Positions 1 through 4,878 of a DNA stretch of 9,884 nucleotides are shown piece by piece. Every line of letters starts with the position of its first letter. The first letter of the stretch is position 1. The DNA is from an uncultured Bacteroidota bacterium (GTDB lineage: Bacteria > Bacteroidota > Ignavibacteria > UBA10030 > UBA8401). Position numbers and translations under genes: made by a program. The stretch lies in contig CALETH010000036.1 in NCBI GenBank assembly GCA_937920105.1, positions 1-9,884 on the forward strand, given 5' to 3'. Below the pieces are notes generated by a model. The model made no database searches and had not been told where the DNA came from. It saw only the letters and a program-made list of their open reading frames with translations.

Positions 1-510
1 TTTATAGCACAAGAAGTAGAAAAAGTTCTTCCCGAAGCCGTAAGTAAAGATGAAAAAGGATTGTATGGTGTGAATTATACCATGTATGTTCCTGTATTAG
101 TAGAAGCAATGAAAGAACAACAAAAAATCATTGAAAGGTTAGAAGCAGCATTACGTAAAGCAGGAATTGCAATAGAAGAAACAACGGAATCTGTTAATCA
201 ATCACAAACAGAAACCAAATTAGAAAAAACAACATCAGTAGTACCAAAAGAGTTTGGCGTATCATCATCACCCAATCCATTTAATCCAACAGCAAAAATA
301 AAAGTATCACTTCCACAAGATGCAAAACTCAATGTTGCTGTATATGATGTGAGCGGAAGATTGGTAAGCACATTATCAGATAATGAACAAAAATCTGCCG
401 GATATTATGCATTTGAATTTAATGGTTCATCGGTATCAAGTGGAGCATATTTTGTACAAGTCCAAGCCGGAGAATATGCATCAACCCAAAAAATTATGTT
501 GGTGAAATAA
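1..510 (+). CDS. 3' end of a secreted tail-fibre-domain (S74) protein with a type IX sorting domain (5' partial)
   Basis: The open frame enters from the left edge and ends at TAA 508-510, giving 169 visible residues; the true start is outside the window. Residues 1-50 (FIAQEVEKVLPEAV, then VNYTMYVPVLVEAMKEQQ) match the C-terminal part of the Peptidase_S74 intramolecular chaperone domain of phage tail spikes, ending in the usual short coiled coil. A low-complexity T/E/S/K linker follows at about 55-85. Residues 88-169 form a type IX secretion (Por) C-terminal sorting domain of the NPFNPT kind, with VYDVSGRLVSTL, an AGYYAFEFNG strand, SSGAYFVQVQAGE and a final KIMLVK. By family knowledge this signal directs export across the outer membrane and surface attachment. 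The protein is therefore probably a trimeric surface fibre. The missing N-terminal body prevents assigning a substrate. A strong terminator follows at 557-590. Confidence 0.88.
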   Translation, partial: FIAQEVEKVLPEAVSKDEKGLYGVNYTMYVPVLVEAMKEQQKIIERLEAALRKAGIAIEETTESVNQSQTETKLEKTTSVVPKEFGVSSSPNPFNPTAKIKVSLPQDAKLNVAVYDVSGRLVSTLSDNEQKSAGYYAFEFNGSSVSSGAYFVQVQAGEYASTQKIMLVK

Positions 511-512
511 GA

Positions 513-546
513 CCATGATTTTTAGGATTTAAAGATTGCCATGATT
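513..546. repeat. Short GATT-periodic repeat after the S74/type IX gene
   Basis: The word GATT occurs at 517, 526, 534 and 543, spacings of 9, 8 and 9 bases. The eight-base word CCATGATT opens (513-520) and closes (539-546) the block. It starts two bases after the stop codon and precedes the terminator. No convincing reading frame explains it. It resembles dispersed GATT-rich intergenic repeats that I recall from FCB genomes, but that link is from memory and unverified. Confidence 0.45.
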
Positions 547-556
547 TAAATTATGT

Positions 557-590
557 AAGAGTGGATGCAAATCCGCTCTTTTTATTTTAT
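557..590 (+). terminator. Intrinsic terminator of the S74/type IX gene
   Basis: Arms 557-566 (AAGAGTGGAT) and 571-580 (ATCCGCTCTT) pair over ten positions with one G-U wobble around a GCAA loop, a stable tetraloop type. A T-rich tail (TTTATTTTAT) follows at 581-590. This is the most canonical Rho-independent terminator in the window. It lies 47 bases after the stop codon and isolates the surface-protein gene from the protease gene. Confidence 0.85.
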
Positions 591-632
591 CAATAACAAT
601 ATTTTTTGTATATTTTCATTATTACTCACAAC

Positions 633-665
633 AGACTACAAAAGTTTCTAAAACTTTTGTAGTCT
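633..665. repeat. 15-bp-arm palindrome, family 2, copy 1
   Basis: AGACTACAAAAGTTT (633-647) is perfectly complementary to AAACTTTTGTAGTCT (651-665) around a three-base loop. It ends 18 bases before the start codon of the protease gene. The same palindrome, with one compensated pair, recurs at 4841-4873. The tail TATTATTTTTA could allow termination, but terminator 557-590 already serves the upstream gene, so a dispersed repeat or a 5'-leader structure is more likely. Confidence 0.8.
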
Positions 666-683
666 TATTATTTTTAGTAAAGT

Positions 684-1613
684 ATGAAACCAAAAACAAT
701 TCTTCTTCACACCACATTATTTACCATTACATTTTTTACCACCACTGTTGCCGGAGTTGCGTGGGCAAATTATGACCCGTTTGATTTATATAATTTTGTT
801 CATGGAATTCCGTACTCGCTTTCATTACTTTTTATTTTATCCTGTCACGAGTTCGGACATTATTTTGCGGCACGTTACCACAATGTCATAGCAACACTTC
901 CATTTTATATTCCATTTCCAACACTTCCGGGATTTCTCAATTTCGGAACCCTTGGAGCAGTCATTCGCACCAAAACACCTATTCCTACAAAAACTGCATT
1001 ATTTGATATTGGTGTTGCAGGTCCACTTGCCGGATTTGTTGCAACAATTGGTTTGCTCATTTATGGATTTACAAACTTGCCCGGGAAAGAATATATCCTC
1101 AGCATTCATCCGGATTATTTTACACACAATATTTCTTCACAAGGTGGATTAGAATTTGGTTCTTCCATTTTATATAAAGCGTTAGAAATTCTTCTTACAG
1201 ACCCAACAAAAGATTTTGTTCCACCAATGACAGAAATTTATCACTATCCACTTTTGTGTGCCGGATGGTTTGGTTTATTTGTAACCGCAATGAATCTTAT
1301 TCCCGTAGGTCAATTAGATGGCGGACATATTGGATATGCAATGTTTGGAAGCCGACACAAAATAATTTCCTACATTGCATTTGTAGGAATATTTCTTTTA
1401 GGTCTTGGAGATTTTTTACCAATGTTAGGAATTAATTTTCACTTTGGGTGGAGTGGATGGATTTTTTGGGGATTGATGTTATTTTTTGTGATACGATTAC
1501 AACACCCGCCGATTACTGATGAAGAACCATTAAGTTCGAATAGGAAATTAGTTGGTTGGATTACATTCGGAATTTTTGTGTTTTCATTTTGTCCAGTACC
1601 GTTTTCATTATAA
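684..1613 (+). CDS. Site-2 protease family (M50) membrane metalloprotease
   Basis: This 309-residue polytopic membrane protein is probably an intramembrane zinc protease that cleaves a transmembrane substrate. The zinc-binding HEFGH lies at residues 55-59 inside the hydrophobic segment at about 43-63. The third ligand motif NLIPVGQLDGG is at 204-214, with Asp212. Between them, FGTLGAVIRTKTPIPTKTAL followed by FDIGVAGPLAGF (about 87-118) is the pattern of EGY/S2P-like bacterial and chloroplast proteases. Further hydrophobic segments lie near 8-28, 112-132, 190-210, 227-248, 256-272 and 288-303. No PDZ domain is visible. The chosen ATG precedes the first membrane segment; no clear Shine-Dalgarno site is seen. 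The DUF4337 gene follows 38 bp later and is probably co-transcribed. No substrate such as an anti-sigma factor with a membrane segment is adjacent, so the target is unknown. Confidence 0.9.
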   Translation: MKPKTILLHTTLFTITFFTTTVAGVAWANYDPFDLYNFVHGIPYSLSLLFILSCHEFGHYFAARYHNVIATLPFYIPFPTLPGFLNFGTLGAVIRTKTPIPTKTALFDIGVAGPLAGFVATIGLLIYGFTNLPGKEYILSIHPDYFTHNISSQGGLEFGSSILYKALEILLTDPTKDFVPPMTEIYHYPLLCAGWFGLFVTAMNLIPVGQLDGGHIGYAMFGSRHKIISYIAFVGIFLLGLGDFLPMLGINFHFGWSGWIFWGLMLFFVIRLQHPPITDEEPLSSNRKLVGWITFGIFVFSFCPVPFSL

Positions 1614-1651
1614 AAAAATCATTTATCATTTAATCATAAAAGGAAAAATTT

Positions 1652-2170
1652 ATGTCAGGACATACACCACATGCAGAAAACCCGTTTGAAAAAAGAGTTG
1701 CATTTACCATTGCTGTAACAGCAATGATTGTGGCAATTACTTCTATGCTTGGAAAGGGTTTTTCTACCGAAGCCATTGTAAAAACAACAGAAGCCGCAAA
1801 TAAATGGGCGTATTATCAAGCAAAAAGTGTAAAGAAAAATATTGTAGAAAATACAGGAAGAGTTTTAGAAATTTCTTCTGCTGAAAAGGAAAAAGAAAAT
1901 GCAAAAAATCACCTAACAAAATTGGAAGAGCAATCAAAACGATATGAAGAGGAAATGGTAGAAATTAAAAATGAAGCAGAAAAACTTGATAAGGAAGCAC
2001 TGAATTATCTTCATCACAGTACAAAAGCAGAATATGCGATGTTATTTCTAGAGATGGGAATTGTGTTAAGTTCTTTAGCAATACTTTCTAAAATAAAAAT
2101 ATTTTGGTTTGGAGGAATTGGCTCTACTATTATTGGTACAATTATTTTGATTATTACATTAATGGGATAA
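1652..2170 (+). CDS. DUF4337-like membrane protein of unknown function
   Basis: This 172-residue protein has a hydrophobic segment near residues 16-34, then the signature-like stretch EAANKWAYYQAKSVKKN (47-63). A charged Lys/Glu-rich helix likely to form a coiled coil covers about 76-118. Two C-terminal hydrophobic segments lie near 127-146 and 150-171. The N/W/YYQAKS pattern with this topology is what I associate with DUF4337; the match is by recognition, and no function is established for the family. AAAGGA sits 8 bases before the ATG and is a plausible ribosome binding site. It follows the protease gene by 38 bp, and a palindrome begins 9 bases after its stop. It could be a partner or substrate of the protease, but the only support is adjacency. 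Confidence 0.8.
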   Translation: MSGHTPHAENPFEKRVAFTIAVTAMIVAITSMLGKGFSTEAIVKTTEAANKWAYYQAKSVKKNIVENTGRVLEISSAEKEKENAKNHLTKLEEQSKRYEEEMVEIKNEAEKLDKEALNYLHHSTKAEYAMLFLEMGIVLSSLAILSKIKIFWFGGIGSTIIGTIILIITLMG

Positions 2171-2178
2171 TAGCAATT

Positions 2179-2210
2179 AGACTTGTCAAGTTCTATAACT
2201 TGACAAGTCT
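2179..2210. terminator. Palindrome between convergent genes, probable bidirectional terminator
   Basis: AGACTTGTCAAGTT (2179-2192) pairs perfectly with AACTTGACAAGTCT (2197-2210) around the loop CTAT. It occupies the 47-bp gap between the DUF4337 gene and the oppositely oriented phosphatase gene, where a shared terminator is expected. The flanking T-tracts are weak, so efficiency is uncertain. Its outer AGACT and inner AAGTT resemble the palindromes at 633-665 and 4841-4873, so it may be a diverged member of that repeat family. Confidence 0.65.
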
Positions 2211-2217
2211 ATAAAAA

Positions 2218-3912
2218 TTACACACACTTCAATACCACCAGTGTAATATCATCAGATTGTAACGTTCCTTTGGTATATTCTTCAATTTCTTTTTGAATTT
2301 TTGTAAGAATGTCTTGTGCAGAAAGATGTAAAATTCCCGATTGTAAAAATTTTTCTAAACGTTCTTCTGTATAATCCTCATCATAAGTATTCATCGCTTC
2401 AGAAATTCCATCTGAAAAAAATACAATTACATCATCTTTTTGTAAAAAAATTTCTCCTTGTTGATATGGTTGCGGTTCTTTAATAATTCCAAGAATAATG
2501 CCACCTTCAATCAATCGCTCAATTTTTCCATTTGCTCGAAACACAAATGGTTGGTTGTGCCCCGCATTAACATAACGAAAACATTTTGTTTTCGGTTCTA
2601 ATTTCCCCCAAAAGAATGTAATAAATCTTTCTAATCCAGTATTATTACTGATAATACTATTGATTTGAGTTGTTGTTTCTGCAAGCGAAGAAGAAAGTGG
2701 AGAAAGTGCACGAACTGTGGCTTGAATATTTGCCATTAATAATGAAGCAGGAGTTCCTTTTCCGGCAACATCAGCAATAGCAATAGTATAGGTTTCATCC
2801 GAATTTTTAATGACATCATAATAATCTCCGCCAACATGATGTGTGGGAATATTTATTCCGGCAATATCAAAATGGGGAATGGAAGGGAATGTTGTTGGCA
2901 AAAGTTGTTGTTGAATTTCTCTTGCAACAAGAAGTTCATTTTCCATTTTTTGTTTTTCTACGGCTTCACGAAAGAGACGCGTGTTTTCTAACGATGTTAT
3001 GGCAAGATTTCCCAAGGAATAAATAAATTCTAAATCTGATTCTGTGTATTCTTTTTTTGTGATTCGTTTTCCGAGACACAAAACTCCTTGAGTGATATTT
3101 TGTGTTTGTAAGGGAATAAGTGCTTCAATTTCTAATTGTTGAAATTTTTCATATAAAAGAAGTAAATTCTTTTTTCTTTTAAGTTCATTAACAAAAATTG
3201 GTTTAGTAATATTTTCTAATAAGATTTTTTGAAATGGTTGTATTGTTTCTTTGGCAATTCGTGAAGTACGAATTTCATCATTAAAAATAAGAGCGTACGT
3301 TGTTACACCAACTTGTCCCATTAATGTAAGAAGAAAAAATTTGAGTGTTTGTTCTTTATTTAATGAGCGATTAAATTCTTTGCTTAATTCAAATAATGTT
3401 TTTAGTTCTTGAATTTTTCCATCTAGTTTTTTATTGATGGAGTTAATGGTTTCGAAAGAAATACTTTTTTCAATTGGTGCAACAGCGGTATTGAGAATTG
3501 TTTCTAACAGATTTTTTTCTTCATCGGAAAAAGATTTTTTATCAAAACGTTCTCCAATTCCAATAAAACCAAGAATTTCATCTTTTGTAGAAAGTGGAAA
3601 AAGTTGTCGAATTCCATTTTGATATAATAACGATAAAGAAGGATTTTTTTCTTTGTTGGTGAGAATGTATGTTTTTTGAGAATTACGAGAGAATATAATT
3701 TCTGTTTCTAATAGTGTAGAAGAAATTCCCTTACAATTTTTTACGTGAAATGTTTTTGAAGATTTTTTTAACAGAATAAGAGTTTTCGTAAGAAAAAATT
3801 TTCCCATCAATGTACGCAACACCGTATCAAGAATGAATGGTAAATCAAAAGTGGAATTGATGATTCTGCTAAATTCTAAAAGGGGGAGAAGTGTATTTTC
3901 GGATTGTTTCAC
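2218..3912 (-). CDS. Soluble GAF-GAF-SpoIIE (PP2C-type) serine phosphatase
   Basis: This 564-residue protein is predicted to dephosphorylate the phospho-STAS protein in a partner-switching pathway. Residues about 1-150 and 165-312 look like two tandem GAF domains; each ends in the typical FSDEEKNLLETI or YTESDLEFIYSLGNLA helix leading into an 'IEKS/LENTRLF' linker. A coiled-coil linker (about 313-338, EKQKMENELLVAREIQQQLL) precedes the SpoIIE catalytic domain at about 345-564. Metal and active-site motifs are intact: GGDYYD 361-366, IADVAGKG 379-386, NAGHN 449-453, FSDGISEA 499-506 and SDDIT 553-557. No membrane segment is present. The start is GTG (3910-3912) with no visible Shine-Dalgarno site; downstream starts would cut the first GAF. 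It is last in the minus-strand series, 107 bp after the anti-sigma gene, and the REPIN-like element 3929-4007 fills most of that gap. The signal sensed by its GAF domains cannot be read from sequence. Confidence 0.93.
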   Translation of the reverse strand: MKQSENTLLPLLEFSRIINSTFDLPFILDTVLRTLMGKFFLTKTLILLKKSSKTFHVKNCKGISSTLLETEIIFSRNSQKTYILTNKEKNPSLSLLYQNGIRQLFPLSTKDEILGFIGIGERFDKKSFSDEEKNLLETILNTAVAPIEKSISFETINSINKKLDGKIQELKTLFELSKEFNRSLNKEQTLKFFLLTLMGQVGVTTYALIFNDEIRTSRIAKETIQPFQKILLENITKPIFVNELKRKKNLLLLYEKFQQLEIEALIPLQTQNITQGVLCLGKRITKKEYTESDLEFIYSLGNLAITSLENTRLFREAVEKQKMENELLVAREIQQQLLPTTFPSIPHFDIAGINIPTHHVGGDYYDVIKNSDETYTIAIADVAGKGTPASLLMANIQATVRALSPLSSSLAETTTQINSIISNNTGLERFITFFWGKLEPKTKCFRYVNAGHNQPFVFRANGKIERLIEGGIILGIIKEPQPYQQGEIFLQKDDVIVFFSDGISEAMNTYDEDYTEERLEKFLQSGILHLSAQDILTKIQKEIEEYTKGTLQSDDITLVVLKCV

Positions 3913-3928
3913 AAAAAATTTAGAGTTA

Positions 3929-4007
3929 TGTCATTCCCGCGAAAGCGGGAATCTATTTTTTAAATTATTTTAATATGGATGCCCGATAACAAAATTCGGG
4001 CATGACA
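3929..4007. repeat. REPIN-like element A
   Basis: The 79-bp element begins TGTCAT (3929-3934) and ends ATGACA (4002-4007). Hairpin one pairs ATTCCCGC 3933-3940 with GCGGGAAT 3945-3952 around GAAA. Hairpin two pairs ATGCCCGA 3979-3986 with TCGGGCAT 3996-4003. The second half is an inverted, diverged copy of the first, the definition of a REPIN. The ATTCCC-N8-GGGAAT core resembles the neisserial dRS3 repeat. It lies between the anti-sigma gene and the second phosphatase gene, and in their transcript it would form two hairpins that could attenuate the phosphatase or stabilise the upstream message. Confidence 0.88.
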
Positions 4008-4019
4008 CCTATTATACTT

Positions 4020-4457
4020 TTATGAAGAACGATGCTTTACCATACGAAGGATATTTTTATTTTCTTGAAAAGAAAATTCTACGGTATCCATAATTTTTTT
4101 AATCAAAAATAAACCAAGCCCGCCTTGTTTTCTTTGCTGAATATATTCTTCCAAATTGGGAGTTGGTATTGTATCTGGCTCAAATTTTTTTCCCGTATCA
4201 GTAATAATAATTTCCAAACTATTTTTTTTGAGAAAAACATCAATAACAATTTTTTTATCTTTTGCGTATTGATACGAGTGTTCTATAATATTAGTACATG
4301 CTTCATCAACGGCTAAGACAATATTATGAGTTTCATCTTCATTAAATCCAAACGTTGTTGCAGCATTGGTAATAAATTCACGAACATCATGAAGATATTG
4401 TGTTTGGCTTGGGATGGTGAAGTGAAGTTGCTCGTTATGTGTGGTAGAGTTTTTCAA
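4020..4457 (-). CDS. RsbW-like anti-sigma factor / serine kinase (GHKL ATPase)
   Basis: This 145-residue cytoplasmic protein is a single HATPase_c_2 domain of the RsbW/SpoIIAB type. Its expected role is to bind and inhibit a sigma factor or other client and to phosphorylate the STAS partner with ATP. The N box is VDEACTNIIEHSY at 50-62 (Glu52, Asn56), the G1-type box is TDTGKKF at 86-92, and the G2-type loop is GGLGLFLIKKIMD at 112-124. Length fits the family. The start codon is TTG (4455-4457): the only nearby upstream in-frame ATG (4491-4493) is followed by an in-frame TAA at 4476-4478. The start lies four bases after the stop of the STAS gene, which suggests translational coupling. No sigma factor lies in the window, so the client is unknown. 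Confidence 0.92.
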   Translation of the reverse strand: MKNSTTHNEQLHFTIPSQTQYLHDVREFITNAATTFGFNEDETHNIVLAVDEACTNIIEHSYQYAKDKKIVIDVFLKKNSLEIIITDTGKKFEPDTIPTPNLEEYIQQRKQGGLGLFLIKKIMDTVEFSFQENKNILRMVKHRSS

Positions 4458-4464
4458 AAAGTTA
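4455..4464 (-). promoter_or_regulatory. Stop-start junction with TTG start (translational coupling)
   Basis: Read on the minus strand, the TAA of the STAS gene (4462-4464) is followed by CTTT and then the TTG start of the anti-sigma gene. No Shine-Dalgarno sequence is visible before the TTG. Re-initiation by the terminating ribosome is the simplest model and would keep the two partners in a fixed ratio, probably with less kinase than STAS protein. Confidence 0.55.
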
Positions 4465-4809
4465 TTTAAATTTTTTTATTGCTTCGTCTTCATGTTGAAG
4501 AATTTCATAAAACATTGTAAAACCATGATTATCAAAAGATTTATATATTTTTGAAATCATATTACACATTTTAATATCACCGCCGTTATCACGCGTTTCT
4601 TGAATAAATGCCATAAAAACTCCAATACCTGCACTGGCAATGTAGCGGAGTTCTTTAAAATTGACGAGAATGTTGTAACGTTTTTCAGTAATGGATTTTT
4701 GCACTGCTTCTTCTAAAAGAGGGGCAGTATAAGCATCCAATTCTCCTTGTAAATCAATAATAGTAATTCCGGCAGCATTTCGTACCGAAAGTGAAAATTT
4801 ATCGCTCAT
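4462..4809 (-). CDS. STAS-domain anti-anti-sigma factor (RsbV/SpoIIAA-like)
   Basis: This 115-residue protein is a single STAS domain. It opens with SVRNAAGITIIDLQGELDAYTAPLLEE in outline (about 8-34), the typical 'v.ii.l.GelD..ta..l' start, and carries the phosphorylation loop YIASAGIGVFMAF at 56-68. Ser59 aligns with the first Ser of the usual DSSG loop and is the likely acceptor; the usual preceding Asp is Ala58 and the second Ser is Ala60, a common S-A-G variant. Unphosphorylated protein should bind the kinase encoded next to it and free the kinase's client. AAGGAA (4816-4821) is a clear ribosome binding site six bases before the ATG. The gene lies 69 bp after the membrane phosphatase gene, with a palindrome between them. 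Confidence 0.93.
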   Translation of the reverse strand: MSDKFSLSVRNAAGITIIDLQGELDAYTAPLLEEAVQKSITEKRYNILVNFKELRYIASAGIGVFMAFIQETRDNGGDIKMCNMISKIYKSFDNHGFTMFYEILQHEDEAIKKFK

Positions 4810-4815
4810 AAGAAT

Positions 4816-4821
4816 TTCCTT
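4816..4821 (-). promoter_or_regulatory. Ribosome binding site of the STAS gene
   Basis: On the minus strand AAGGAA stands six bases before the ATG at 4807-4809. It is the best-placed Shine-Dalgarno sequence in the minus-strand block; both phosphatase genes and the anti-sigma gene lack one. It supports the chosen start and suggests that the STAS protein is translated more strongly than its partners. Confidence 0.6.
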
Positions 4822-4840
4822 AATAAATTATTCTGAATGT

Positions 4841-4873
4841 AGATTACAAAAGTTTTTAAAACTTTTGTAATCT
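4841..4873. repeat. 15-bp-arm palindrome, family 2, copy 2
   Basis: AGATTACAAAAGTTT (4841-4855) pairs perfectly with AAACTTTTGTAATCT (4859-4873) around TTA. It equals the palindrome at 633-665 except that a C-G pair has become T-A with both arms changed, so pairing is preserved. It sits between the stop of the membrane phosphatase gene and the STAS gene. On the minus strand it is not followed by a T-tract, so it is a poor classical terminator; it may separate or stabilise the two message segments. Confidence 0.8.
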
Positions 4874-4878
4874 TAAAA

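Noticed and set aside
952..1152. 66-codon frame inside the protease gene
   Set aside because: It overlaps the conserved S2P core in another frame and shows no domain or start signal of its own.
4491..4493. Upstream in-frame ATG for the anti-sigma gene
   Set aside because: A TAA at 4476-4478 follows in the same frame, so translation from this ATG would stop after five codons.
2218..4809. Search for a sigma factor gene belonging to the anti-sigma/STAS pair
   Set aside because: None of the long frames on either strand shows sigma region 2 or 4 motifs, so no sigma factor is called in this window.
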